Shown: positions 42,257 through 50,963 of the stretch, piece by piece
Numbering within the stretch: the first letter of the stretch is position 1
How the letters are laid out: the number at the start of each line of letters is the position of its first letter
Assembly (NCBI GenBank): GCA_003168255.1
Contig: PMSU01000170.1
Location: 30,097 to 94,096, forward strand
Direction: 5' to 3'
Origin: Actinomycetota bacterium
GTDB lineage: Bacteria > Actinomycetota > Actinomycetes > Streptosporangiales > Streptosporangiaceae
Length of the DNA stretch: 64,000 nucleotides
The notes under the pieces: model-generated
The model's database searches: none
Told to the model about the DNA's origin: nothing
What the model saw: the letters and a program-made list of their open reading frames with translations, nothing else
Position numbers and translations under genes: made by a program

Positions 42257-44425
42257 ATGACGCTGACGCAATCTGGATTGCAGGCCGGCCCGGCCGGGCC
42301 GGCCGAGGCCGCCCGGCTGACGCTGAAACGCGCCCGCGATCACCTGATCGGCCTCCAGCATGAGGCCGGCTGGTGGCAGGGCGAGCTGGAGACCAACGTC
42401 ACCATGGACGCGGAAGACCTGATGCTCCGCGAGTTCCTCGGGATCAGGAGCGTCGTCCAGACTGCCGAAGCAGCCCGCTGGATCCGGTCCAAGCAGCGCG
42501 CGGACAGCACCTGGGCCAACTTCCACGACGGCCCGGGCAATCTGTCAACCAGCGTCGAGGCTTATGTCGCGCTGCGGCTGGCCGGTGACTCGCCGGACGC
42601 GCCGCACATGGCCGCGGCGGCCGACTGGATCCGCGGCGAGGGCGGGATCGAGGCCACCCGGGTGTTCACCCGGATCTGGCTGGCTTTGTTCGGCCAGTGG
42701 TCCTGGGACGAGCTGCCCGTCATCCCGCCGGAGCTCATCTACCTGCCGGCCTGGTTCCCGCTCAACATCTACGACTGGGGCTGCTGGGCCCGTCAGACCA
42801 TCGTCCCGCTGGCCATCGTGGGATCGATGCGTCCGGTCCGGCCGCTGCCATTCGGGCTGGACGAGCTGCGAACCGGAGTTAGGTCGCCGGGCGCAAAGCA
42901 TGATCCGTGGGCGGTCGTGTTCAACGGGCTCGACAAGGCACTGCACGTCTATGAGAACAAGGCATTGGGAGCGCGGCGACGCCGCTCGATCAACACCAAC
43001 CCCAATCCCACCTCCAAAACCGCCCGGATAGGCCGGCGGCGGGGCGGGCCAGCCTCGGTGGTCCGGCGGGCGGCGCTGCGGCGGTGCGCGGAGTGGATCA
43101 TTGCGCGGCAGGAGCGGGATGGCTGCTGGGGCGGGATTCAGCCGCCCTGGGTGTACTCGCTGATCGCGCTGCACCTGCTGGGGTACGGGCTCGATCACCC
43201 GATCATCAAGCGCGGGCTGGCCGGGCTGGACAGGTTCACCATCACCGAGGACTCGCCAGCCGGGCGCATCCGGCGGCTTGAGGCCTGCCAGTCACCGGTG
43301 TGGGACACCGTGCTGGCCATGGTCGCGCTCGGTGATGCCGGCACGCCGCCTGACGATCCCGCGATGACGAAGGCCGCCGAGTGGGTGCTGGGCGAGGAGA
43401 TCCCGGGACCCGGCGACTGGCAGGTGCGCAGGCCGCGGCTTGAGCCGGGAGGAGGCTGGTCGTTCGAGTTCGACAACGACGGCTACCCGGACACCGACGA
43501 TACGGCGGAGGTCGTCCTCGCGCTGCGCCGGTGCTGGCCCGCGCGGCAGACGTCCAGAGACAGCGCCGCGCTGGACCAGTCGGCGGTGCGGCCGTCCGGT
43601 GCCGCCTTGCTGGATCCGTCGGCGGTGCGGCCGTCCGGTGCCGCTCTGCTGGACCAGTCGGCGGTGCGGCCCTCCGATTCCCCCCCGCCGGACCAGGCGG
43701 AGCGGGCCGATGATGCAGTGCGGCGGGCCATCCGCTGGCTCATCGGCATGCAGTGCAAGGACGGCGGCTGGGGCGCATTCGACGCGGACAACAGCCACCA
43801 GATCGTGACCAAGCTGCCGTTCTGCGACTTCGGCGCGGTGATCGATCCGCCATCCGCCGACGTGACCGCGCACATTGTGGAGGCGCTGGCCGCCGAGGGC
43901 ATGGCCGGCTGCCCGGCTGCGCGCCGAGGGGTCGCGTGGCTGCTGAAGGCGCAGGAGAGCGACGGGTCGTGGTTCGGCCGGTGGGGCGCGAACTATGTGT
44001 ATGGCACCGGAGCGGTGCTGCCCGCGCTGATCGCCGCCGGGGTGCGACCAGGTAAACCGTGCATCCTGCGCGCCGTCGACTGGCTAGAGGCGCACCAGAA
44101 CCCCGACGGCGGCTGGGGCGAGGACATGCGATCCTACGACGACCCAGGCCTGGCCGGGCGCGGCGAGTCCACCGCGTCGCAGACCGCATGGGCGCTGCTC
44201 GCGCTGCTGGCGGTCGAGGGAACGCACGCCGCGTCGAGCGTGGCGATCGAGCGTGGCATCGGCTGGCTGACGGCCAGCCAGCACGCCGACGGCACGTGGG
44301 ACGAGCCGCAGTACACCGGGACGGGATTCCCCGGCGACTTCTACATCAACTATCACCTGTACAGGCTCGTCTTCCCGGTCAGCGCGCTTGGCCGGTACCT
44401 GCGAAGCGCGGAGGGTGCAGCGTGA
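42257..44425 (+). CDS. shc: Squalene-hopene cyclase
   Basis: 722 aa, longer than the usual 630-680 of the family. The signature DTDDTA (residues 412-417, the middle Asp being the initiating acid) is intact. Several QW motifs are visible, such as QCKDGGWGAFD, QESDGSWFGRWG and QNPDGGWGED. The enzyme cyclises squalene to hopene/hopanol at the membrane. Two insertions explain the extra length. A basic Asn/Arg-rich segment lies near residue 240-270 (bases about 42970-43060), and three 13-residue repeats lie at residues 442-480. The repeats follow the catalytic motif by about 25 residues and probably form a surface loop. The stop overlaps the next GTG. Confidence 0.9.
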   Translation: MTLTQSGLQAGPAGPAEAARLTLKRARDHLIGLQHEAGWWQGELETNVTMDAEDLMLREFLGIRSVVQTAEAARWIRSKQRADSTWANFHDGPGNLSTSVEAYVALRLAGDSPDAPHMAAAADWIRGEGGIEATRVFTRIWLALFGQWSWDELPVIPPELIYLPAWFPLNIYDWGCWARQTIVPLAIVGSMRPVRPLPFGLDELRTGVRSPGAKHDPWAVVFNGLDKALHVYENKALGARRRRSINTNPNPTSKTARIGRRRGGPASVVRRAALRRCAEWIIARQERDGCWGGIQPPWVYSLIALHLLGYGLDHPIIKRGLAGLDRFTITEDSPAGRIRRLEACQSPVWDTVLAMVALGDAGTPPDDPAMTKAAEWVLGEEIPGPGDWQVRRPRLEPGGGWSFEFDNDGYPDTDDTAEVVLALRRCWPARQTSRDSAALDQSAVRPSGAALLDPSAVRPSGAALLDQSAVRPSDSPPPDQAERADDAVRRAIRWLIGMQCKDGGWGAFDADNSHQIVTKLPFCDFGAVIDPPSADVTAHIVEALAAEGMAGCPAARRGVAWLLKAQESDGSWFGRWGANYVYGTGAVLPALIAAGVRPGKPCILRAVDWLEAHQNPDGGWGEDMRSYDDPGLAGRGESTASQTAWALLALLAVEGTHAASSVAIERGIGWLTASQHADGTWDEPQYTGTGFPGDFYINYHLYRLVFPVSALGRYLRSAEGAA
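43580..43696 (+). repeat. Three 39-bp in-frame repeats inside shc
   Basis: Units begin with tcggcggtgcggcc at 43580, 43619 and 43658, and each is 39 bp. They encode SAVRPSGAALLDP, SAVRPSGAALLDQ and the diverged SAVRPSDSPPPDQ. The first two copies are nearly identical in nucleotides. Confidence 0.88.
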
Positions 44426-45978
44426 CCAGCCAAGTCGCCAACGGCAGGCCAGAGACGACGCAAGGCCCGCTGGTCGTCTGCGCGCCGCTGGGGGTTGAGG
44501 CGCGGGCGCTGCGGCGCGGCCTGCGCCGGGCCGGCGGCGACAGCGACCGGGTGGTACGCACCGGGTACGGACCGCAGCGGTCCCGCCAGCGCGCTGAAGA
44601 GCTCAGCCCGTCAGCGTTCGGAATGCTTGCCGTCGCCGGCACGGGCGCTGGCCTTGTCCCCGACCTCAAGCCAGGAGACCTGGTCGTCGCTACCGAGGTC
44701 GCCACCGGCGGGGCGGCGGGGGTGGCGTGCCCGTCGGCGCCGCTGCTCGCCGGAGAGCTGCGCAGGGCCGGGCTGCGGGTGCGCACCGGCAAGATCGTAA
44801 CCGTTGACCACCTGGTCAGCGGCGCGGACCGGGAGCGTCTTGCCCGCGACGGCGCCCTGGCCGCGGACATGGAGTCGGCGCCGCTTGTCGCTGCGGCGGG
44901 CGGGCGTCCGGTGGCCGTCATCCGGGCGATTTCCGACATCCCCGGCCGGACGCTGCTGCACCCCAGGACGGTGACCGGCGGGCTGGCCGCGCTGCGCTCG
45001 CTGCGTGCGGCCGGCGAGGTACTCGACCGGTGGGCCGCCGCGGCGGGGGAGCGGCAGGTGCTGCTTGCCGGGCCGCGGTCGTTCTGCGCCGGGGTGGAGC
45101 GGGCAATCGAGATCGTCGAGCGGGTGCTCGACCAGCAGGGTGCGCCCGTCTACGTGCGCAAGCAGATTGTGCACAACACCAGGGTGGTGACCGATCTCGA
45201 GCGGCGCGGCGCGATCTTCGTGGACGAACTCGACGAGGTGCCGGACGGCGCCACCGTGGTGTTCTCCGCGCACGGCGTGTCGCCCGCGGTACGGGAAGAG
45301 GCTGCGGCCCGCGGCCTGTCCGCCGTGGACGCGACCTGCCCGCTGGTGTCCAAGGTGCACGCGGAGGCTAGGCGATTCGCCGACAACGGGTACCTGATCG
45401 CGCTGATCGGGCATGCCGGCCATGAGGAGGTCGAGGGCACTATCGGCGAGGCGCCGGAGTCCACCGTGCTCATCGAGACCGCGGACGATGTGGCAAAGCT
45501 GATCCCGGGGCAGCCGGACAAGATCGCGTACCTGATGCAGACGACCCTGGCCGCCGACGAGGCGAGCGGTATCGCCGAGGCCCTCACTAGCAGGTTCCCG
45601 CAGCTCCGCAGCCCGCGCAGCGACGACATCTGCTACGCGACAACCAACAGGCAGAACGCGGTTCGCGCGGTCGCCGCCGAGGCCGACCTGGTGCTCGTAG
45701 CCGGCTCGGCGAACTCATCCAACTCGGTGCGCCTGGTGGAGCGGGCGCAGCGAGCAGGCACGCCCGCTTACCTGATCGACGGCCCGGAGGACATCGAGCT
45801 CAGCTGGCTTACGGGCGTGTCCACCATTGGGCTGACCGCGGGCGCGTCCGCGCCGCCCGCGGTGGTCGAGGAGATCATCGCCGCGATCGCCGGGCTCGGC
45901 CCGGTGCAGGTCAGCGAGCGCGTGATTACCACCGAATCCATCCGTTTCGGCCTGCCCCGAGAAGTCAGGCAGAAATAA
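44422..45978 (+). CDS. ispH: HpnG-like phosphorylase fused to HMB-PP reductase (IspH)
   Basis: 518 aa from GTG 44422, overlapping the shc stop (GTGA), GAGGG upstream. Residues about 15-205 are a nucleoside-phosphorylase fold like HpnG: APLGVEARALRRGLRRAG, AVAGTGAGLVPDLKPGDLVVA, and DGALAADMESAPL with the family's M-E-S motif. HpnG removes adenine from adenosylhopane to give ribosylhopane. Residues about 210-518 are a complete IspH with the three iron-sulfur Cys (Cys222 SFCAGVERAI, Cys306 DATCPLVSKVH, Cys404 DDICYATTNRQ) and the catalytic HEEVEGTIG. IspH makes IPP/DMAPP in the MEP pathway. Frame and spacing show one polypeptide with no internal start evident. Confidence 0.87.
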   Translation: MTSQVANGRPETTQGPLVVCAPLGVEARALRRGLRRAGGDSDRVVRTGYGPQRSRQRAEELSPSAFGMLAVAGTGAGLVPDLKPGDLVVATEVATGGAAGVACPSAPLLAGELRRAGLRVRTGKIVTVDHLVSGADRERLARDGALAADMESAPLVAAAGGRPVAVIRAISDIPGRTLLHPRTVTGGLAALRSLRAAGEVLDRWAAAAGERQVLLAGPRSFCAGVERAIEIVERVLDQQGAPVYVRKQIVHNTRVVTDLERRGAIFVDELDEVPDGATVVFSAHGVSPAVREEAAARGLSAVDATCPLVSKVHAEARRFADNGYLIALIGHAGHEEVEGTIGEAPESTVLIETADDVAKLIPGQPDKIAYLMQTTLAADEASGIAEALTSRFPQLRSPRSDDICYATTNRQNAVRAVAAEADLVLVAGSANSSNSVRLVERAQRAGTPAYLIDGPEDIELSWLTGVSTIGLTAGASAPPAVVEEIIAAIAGLGPVQVSERVITTESIRFGLPREVRQK

Positions 45979-46029
45979 CATCCGCCCCCCGCAGACAACT
46001 AGGAAACCCTCGCAGGAGGTACGGGACTA

Positions 46030-47034
46030 ATGAGCATGCCGTTGCGCCAGAGCCTGCGGATCGGGTCATACCTGATGCGCCAGAAGCTGGCCCGCAATTC
46101 CAAGTTTCCGCTGCTCGTCGAGCTCGAGCCGCTGTTCGCCTGCAACCTGAAGTGCGCGGGCTGCGGCAAGATCCAGCAGCCGCACGATGTGCTGAAGCAG
46201 CGCATGCCGGTCGAGCAGGCCATGGCTGCGATCGAAGAGTGCGGCGCGCCCATGGTGTCGCTGGCCGGCGGCGAGCCGCTGATGCACCCGCAAATCGACG
46301 AGCTGGTGCGCCTGCTCGTCGCCAAGAAGAAGTTCGTGTTCCTGTGTACGAACGCGCTGCTGCTGCCCAAGAAGCTGGACAAGTTCAAGCCGTCGCCGTA
46401 CTTCGCCTTCGTGGTGCACATCGACGGGCTGCGCGAGCGGCACGACGAGTCGGTCTGCAAGGACGGCGTGTTCGACGAGGCGGTCGCGGCGATCAAGGAA
46501 GCCAAGCGCCGCGGGTTCAAGGTCAACACGAACACCACGGTCTTCAACACCGACACGCCGCAGACCGTGATCGACGTGCTCGACTACCTCAACGACGACC
46601 TGGGCGTCGACGAGATGCAGATCTCGCCTGCCTACGCGTATGAGAAGGCGCCCGACCAGGAGCACTTCCTCGGCGTGACGGAGACCAGGGAGCTGTTCAA
46701 GAAGGCGTTCGACAACGGCAACAGGAAGCGGTGGCGGCTGAACCACTCGCCGCTGTTCCTCGACTTCCTCGAGGGCAAGACCGACTTTGGCTGCACCGCG
46801 TGGGGGATTCCTTCGTACTCGCTGCTCGGCTGGCAGAAGCCGTGCTACCTGATGAACGACGGGTACGTGAAGACCTACAAGGAACTGATCGAGACCACCG
46901 ACTGGGACTCTTACGGGCGCGGCAAGGACCCGCGATGCGCGAACTGCATGGCGCACTGCGGCTACGAGCCGTCCGCGGTCCTGGCCACGATGGGATCTCT
47001 GCGCGAATCGATCCGCGCCGTCCGCGGTATCTGA
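46030..47034 (+). CDS. hpnH: Adenosyl-hopene transferase HpnH (radical SAM)
   Basis: 334 aa from ATG 46030, with AGGAGGT at 46014-46020. Radical-SAM cluster motif C-x3-C-x2-C is visible as Cys38, Cys42 and Cys45 (FACNLKCAGCGKI), followed by SLAGGEPLMHP. The SPASM-like C-terminal half has further Cys (CMAHCGYEPSA). HpnH joins 5'-deoxyadenosyl to hopene to form adenosylhopane, the substrate of the preceding HpnG-like domain. It ends the operon; no hpnO aminotransferase, ispG or dxs follows, unlike in Streptomyces coelicolor. Confidence 0.92.
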   Translation: MSMPLRQSLRIGSYLMRQKLARNSKFPLLVELEPLFACNLKCAGCGKIQQPHDVLKQRMPVEQAMAAIEECGAPMVSLAGGEPLMHPQIDELVRLLVAKKKFVFLCTNALLLPKKLDKFKPSPYFAFVVHIDGLRERHDESVCKDGVFDEAVAAIKEAKRRGFKVNTNTTVFNTDTPQTVIDVLDYLNDDLGVDEMQISPAYAYEKAPDQEHFLGVTETRELFKKAFDNGNRKRWRLNHSPLFLDFLEGKTDFGCTAWGIPSYSLLGWQKPCYLMNDGYVKTYKELIETTDWDSYGRGKDPRCANCMAHCGYEPSAVLATMGSLRESIRAVRGI

Positions 47035-47490
47035 TCGGCGGGGTGCCCGGCACGCCAGCTCCGGCTGCCGGCCCCCCGCCGCCCGGCTCGCCATCACCCC
47101 GCACCAGCCAGGCAGGGACAAACGCCGCGTGGGTCATCCCCACCCGGATAGTAGGCGTCTAGCCATGGGCTCGCCGTGCCCGCGGCCATATGGCCTGTTG
47201 TCGGGCTGATTATCGCCTTCTCCTCCTTCGATGAGCCCAGCTTGAATGAGATGGTCTGCCCTGCGAGGCAAGCCAGCGGTCAGCTGAGGGTGTGCAATAC
47301 CAGATGTTCGGCGCGACGTAGGCATACAACATCTGGTTATCCTCAGGGCCCTTTCAGGATCTGCTCAGGAATCACCGCCACGATGAGTGCCCAGTGCAGG
47401 ATCACGCCCAGGCGCGACATCGTCACCTGCGCTGCCGGACCTGTATCCGTGTCCCATGAGGGACGCGGGACGGTGCAGAGGAGCTCATAT
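47035..47490. other. 456-bp stretch between hpnH and the ABC permease
   Basis: Besides the hairpin above I see no gene: a minus open frame at 47134-47325 has no ribosome site or motif. The plus strand before 47491 has GAGGAGC as ribosome site of the permease; its promoter must lie in this stretch, but no pair of boxes is convincing. Confidence 0.4.
47037..47080 (+). terminator. Imperfect GC-rich hairpin after hpnH, possible terminator
   Basis: GGCGGGGTGCCCGGCA (47037-47052) can pair with TGCCGGCCCCCCGCC (47066-47080), with one mismatch and one bulge. It begins two bases after the hpnH stop. No U-tract. Confidence 0.45.
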
Positions 47491-48999
47491 ATGTTCTTTA
47501 CTTACCTGCGGCGTGAGCTGCGGCGGCGGATGCGTCAGGCGGCCTTCATCGCGATGGGGCTTGCGGTGGGCATCGGCCTGGTCATCACGGTTACCGCGGC
47601 CTCTGCCGGAGTCAGGAATGCGCAGGGCACCGTACTGCATTCGCTATACGGAGTCGGCACCGACGTCACGGTCACTAAAAAGCCCGCGGCGGGATCGGGC
47701 GGGCCGGGATCTTTCGGTTTCCGCGGCCAGACCGGCACGAGCACCAGACCCGCAGCGGGCACGACGATCGACATAGACAATCTTCGGGGGGCCGGGCTGG
47801 GGACGCTGGCCTCCTCGTCGGTGACGTCCATTTCCCGCGTGCATGACGTCGCGGCGGCGGCCGGCGGCCTGACTCTCACCGATACCAAGATCACTGGAAA
47901 GATCCCGGCATTCAACTCATCCAGTGGCGGTGGATTCGGCGGCGGTGGCGGAGGCAGCAGCGGCGGCGGCAGCTTCCGCGGGTCTTTCACGCCCACCTCG
48001 TTCAGCGTGAATGGCGTGGACATCGCCACTGGCGAGCTCGGCCCGCTCAGCTCGGGGAAGATCACCTCGGGCCGGACCTTCGACAGCTCAGACGTCAGCG
48101 CGAATGTGGCCGTGGTCGACTCCAACTACGCGACCTCGAACAAGCTGAAGACGGGCTCGACGGTCACGATCGCCAAGACGAGCTTCAAGGTAGTCGGGAT
48201 CGTCAGCGAGCCCGCCGGGGACAGCACTTCCGACGTATACATCCCGCTGGCGCGGGCCCAGGCGCTGGGGACAAGTTCGACGGGCGGGACGCTGAAGAAC
48301 GACGTGAACTCGATCTACGTAGCGGCCGCCAGCGCCTCCGACATCGGCAGCGTGCAGAAGGCGATCAGCGGCCTGCTGCCCGGCGCTACCGTGACTACCT
48401 CGGCCAGCCTGGCCAGCCAGGTCACCGGATCGCTGGCAAGCGCATCCAGCCTGGCGAACAATCTCGGCAAGTGGCTGGCCATCGCGGTGCTGATTGCCGC
48501 GTTCGCGCTTGCTGCGCTGCTGACGATGTCGGCGGTATCGCGGCGGGTACGGGAATTCGGCACGCTCAAGGCGCTCGGCTGGCCTAGCCGGCGGATCGTC
48601 GGCCAGGTGATGGGTGAGTCGATCGTCGTAGGCATCATCGGGGGTGCGGTGGGCGTGGCCCTCGGATTCGGCGGTGCCGCTCTCGTCTCCAAGCTCGCGC
48701 CCTCGCTGACGGCGCAGGTAGGCCCGACCACCGGGTCGGCGAGTCCCGGCGGCGCACGGACGTTCGGCGGCGGTGGCTTCGGCGGCGGCGGTTTCGGCGG
48801 AGGGGCGGGTAACTCCTTCCGTAATGCGGCAGCCGACGCGGGGCACGCGGTTGCCGTGCACCTGACCGCGCCGGTCACGCTGACAGCGATCCTGGCGGCC
48901 GTGCTGCTCGCGGTGGCGGGCGGGCTCGTGGCTGGCTCGTTCGGTGGCTGGCGAGCCGCGCGGCTGCGGCCCGCAGCAGCGCTGGCGAAGGTGGAGTAA
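47491..48999 (+). CDS. MacB/FtsX-type ABC transporter permease
   Basis: 502 aa from ATG 47491 (GAGGAGC upstream). First helix at about 20-42, a long extracytoplasmic MacB-core-like domain (residues about 45-320, with VDSNYATSNKL and FKVVGIVSEP), then the three C-terminal FtsX helices: WLAIAVLIAAFALAALLTM, the cytosolic RRVREFGTLKALGWPSRRIV, and two more. Two Gly/Ser-rich insertions interrupt it (about residues 148-165 and 425-445). Substrate cannot be deduced; such pairs often export lipids, peptides or antibiotics, or act in mechanotransmission. Twelve bases before its ATPase partner; no MacA-type adaptor is present. Confidence 0.83.
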   Translation: MFFTYLRRELRRRMRQAAFIAMGLAVGIGLVITVTAASAGVRNAQGTVLHSLYGVGTDVTVTKKPAAGSGGPGSFGFRGQTGTSTRPAAGTTIDIDNLRGAGLGTLASSSVTSISRVHDVAAAAGGLTLTDTKITGKIPAFNSSSGGGFGGGGGGSSGGGSFRGSFTPTSFSVNGVDIATGELGPLSSGKITSGRTFDSSDVSANVAVVDSNYATSNKLKTGSTVTIAKTSFKVVGIVSEPAGDSTSDVYIPLARAQALGTSSTGGTLKNDVNSIYVAAASASDIGSVQKAISGLLPGATVTTSASLASQVTGSLASASSLANNLGKWLAIAVLIAAFALAALLTMSAVSRRVREFGTLKALGWPSRRIVGQVMGESIVVGIIGGAVGVALGFGGAALVSKLAPSLTAQVGPTTGSASPGGARTFGGGGFGGGGFGGGAGNSFRNAAADAGHAVAVHLTAPVTLTAILAAVLLAVAGGLVAGSFGGWRAARLRPAAALAKVE

Positions 49000-49011
49000 A
49001 AGGGAGGCGTT

Positions 49012-49710
49012 ATGTACAAGCTGTCTGGGGTGACGAAGGAGTATCAGAAGGGCAGCCGGGTGGTGGCTGCGCTGCGGGGGGTGGATCTGGTGATTGAGGA
49101 TGGTGAGTGGCTGGCGGTGCAGGGCCGGACGGGGCATGGCAAGACGACGTTGCTGCAGATGCTGGGGGGGCTGGACCGGCCGACGTCGGGCACGGTGGAG
49201 TTTGACGGGCAGGATCTGGCGGCGATGCGGGAGTCGCAGCTGACGGGGGTGCGGGCGGCGTCGATCGGGTTTATTTTCCAGACGTTTAATCTGGTGCCGA
49301 CGTTGTCGGCGGCGGAGAACGTGGAGGCGGCGCTGGTGCCGTTGCATGTGGCGGCGGGGTCGCGGCGGGCGCGGGCGGCGGCGGCGCTGGAGTCGGTGGG
49401 GCTGGCGGACCGGGCGCGGCATGTGCCGTCGGAGTTGTCGGGCGGGCAGCAGCAGCGGGTGGCGATTGCGCGGGCGTTGGTGAAGGAGCCGAAGGTGCTG
49501 CTGGCTGATGAGCCGACGGGGAATCTGGATGAGGATACCCGTGATGAGATCATCGGGCTGCTGGAGAGGCTGTGGCGTGAACACGGTCACACTCTGGTTC
49601 TGGTCACCCACGACAGTGCGCTGGCCCGGCGCGCCCAGCGGGTCGCGGTGATGAAGAACGGTCAGCTGGCGATCAGCCGCGCCGCCGGAGGCCGGACCGC
49701 GGCCACCTGA
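49012..49710 (+). CDS. ABC transporter ATP-binding protein (LolD/MacB type)
   Basis: 232 aa from ATG 49012 (GGGAGG upstream). Walker A GRTGHGKTT (38-46), Q-loop FIFQTFNLVPT, signature LSGGQQQR (142-149), Walker B VLLADEP (162-168), H-loop LVTHD. It should power the permease just upstream. Codon choice is unusual: to about base 49560 nearly every codon ends in G (gcg, gtg, ctg, acg), whereas the final 45 codons return to the C-ending style of the neighbours. This suggests two origins for the gene or a gene-conversion boundary. Confidence 0.9.
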   Translation: MYKLSGVTKEYQKGSRVVAALRGVDLVIEDGEWLAVQGRTGHGKTTLLQMLGGLDRPTSGTVEFDGQDLAAMRESQLTGVRAASIGFIFQTFNLVPTLSAAENVEAALVPLHVAAGSRRARAAAALESVGLADRARHVPSELSGGQQQRVAIARALVKEPKVLLADEPTGNLDEDTRDEIIGLLERLWREHGHTLVLVTHDSALARRAQRVAVMKNGQLAISRAAGGRTAAT

Positions 49711-49712
49711 TA

Positions 49713-49772
49713 GCCGAGATGGATGTGGCAGAGCCCCCCACGGGGGGTAGGTAACGCCACATTCATCTCGGC
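49713..49772 (+). terminator. Long hairpin after the ABC transporter
   Basis: GCCGAGATGGATGTGGC (49713-49729) pairs with GCCACATTCATCTCGGC (49756-49772), one G-U pair, and the interior can form CCCCCC/GGGGGG (49734-49739 with 49742-49747). It starts two bases after the stop codon, so a transcription end or an mRNA-stabilising element is likely. Confidence 0.72.
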
Positions 49773-49943
49773 CCTGGCCGCTGCGCGGCCCGTGATCGGC
49801 GCCCAGCAGTCACCATCTGCCCCGCCTGCCCCAGGCATCCCTTCCGGCCTCACCCCGCCAGAGATCGATGCCGATCTACTGTTCACCTATGAACGGCCAG
49901 GCTCCATTGATCAGCAGCCCGGTCGTTACGGACTACCTCGAGG

Positions 49944-50156
49944 GATCTGGCGGCGATGCGGGAGTCGCAGCTGACGGGGGTGCGGGCTGCGTCGATCGGG
50001 AGGCTGTGGCGCGAACGCGGCCGCACCCTGGTGCTGGTCACCCACGACAGCCCGGTAGCCCGCCGCGCCCAGCGGGTCGCCATCATGGCCAAGGGCAGGC
50101 TCTCGCTGCGGCAGTCCCCGGCGGCTGAGTCCCCGGCGGCTGAGTCCCCGGCCGCG
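49944..50156 (+). pseudogene. Internally deleted second copy of the ABC ATPase gene
   Basis: Starts in the ATPase sequence at DLAAMRESQLTGVRAASIG (codons 68-86 of the intact gene), then continues directly with RLWRERGRTLVLVTHDS, corresponding to codon 186 onward. Exactly 99 codons (297 bp) are missing, in frame, including the signature and Walker B; the 5' part with Walker A is also absent. It cannot encode a working ATPase. The end carries three 15-bp repeats encoding (E/Q)SPAA (50112-50156). Nucleotide similarity to 49213-49269 is nearly complete. Confidence 0.82.
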
Positions 50157-50159
50157 GCG

Positions 50160-50963
50160 TCACCGGGGCGAGACGCTGGCGGCCGCGGACAGCCGAAAGG
50201 ACAGGCCAAGGCGCCGGTAGATGGCGATGGCCGGCGCGTTCGACCTTTCGACCATCAGGGCCACCCGGCCATGGCGGGCGATCAGTTCGGCGACCACGAA
50301 ACGGCACACCCGGCCGCCGAGCCCGCCGCCGCGGTGCGCCTCGCTCACCGCGACCCCGGCAAGCAGGCCCACCGTCGGCGCGGCCCACGCGTCGGCCGCT
50401 ACGGCGGCCAGTTGTCCGCCGGGAGCCGTGACGCCGGCCCAGCGGCGCACCCCGGGCACGCCGGGGCGCGCGTAGGAGCCGGGGAATGCGCTGTCGAGCA
50501 GCCTGTCCACCGCGGGCATGTCGTCGGCATCCAGCCACCGAGGCGTCCCAGTGCCGTCGTCCGGCCTGGATCGCCGCGGTGCGATCGGCGCCGGGCCGTG
50601 CGCCTGCGTGGCCATCCAGCCGAACTCCTTCGCCAGCTGCAAGCGCGGCAGTCGCTGGCACAACTGCGAGATCAGCGCATGACTGCCGAGCGGCCTGAAG
50701 GACGGGCCGGTCAGCCGCAGCACCTCGTCAACAAGCCGGGCGGCCGGCCCCGGCCCGCCCCAGACAGCTATACGGTCACGGCAGGAGAGGTCCGGACTTG
50801 CCACCGCGACCGCATCGGCGAGCCCCGTGCCGCTCCCGTCCGCCAGGCCAGGGCCGACCGCCCAGGCCCTGGCAGGACCGGTCATTCCCTGCCCGGCCCA
50901 CAGGCAAAGTGGGTCGTCGCCGCAGGCCGCGACCAGTTCGGCAGGCGTATGCAGTTCGAGCAC
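50160..50963 (-). CDS. GNAT-family acetyltransferase
   Basis: 267 aa from GTG 50963 (reverse-strand GGAGAGG upstream). The C-terminal third carries the acetyl-CoA fold: GLLAGVAVSEAHRGGGLGGR with VVAELIARHGRVALMVERSN and AIYRRLGLSFR. Residues 1-140 have a different N-terminal half without a motif that I recognise, perhaps a second, degenerate GNAT fold. Substrate unknown. It lies antisense to the tail of the ATPase copy, whose trailing frame runs on without coding sense. Confidence 0.78.
   Translation of the reverse strand: MLELHTPAELVAACGDDPLCLWAGQGMTGPARAWAVGPGLADGSGTGLADAVAVASPDLSCRDRIAVWGGPGPAARLVDEVLRLTGPSFRPLGSHALISQLCQRLPRLQLAKEFGWMATQAHGPAPIAPRRSRPDDGTGTPRWLDADDMPAVDRLLDSAFPGSYARPGVPGVRRWAGVTAPGGQLAAVAADAWAAPTVGLLAGVAVSEAHRGGGLGGRVCRFVVAELIARHGRVALMVERSNAPAIAIYRRLGLSFRLSAAASVSPR

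Noticed and set aside
47134..47325. Small minus frame between hpnH and the permease
   Set aside because: No start signal, no motif, poor coding look.
48088..49611. 507-codon minus frame across the permease and ATPase
   Set aside because: Arg/His/Pro/Gln-rich, no domain; caused by the G-ending codons of the plus-strand ATPase.
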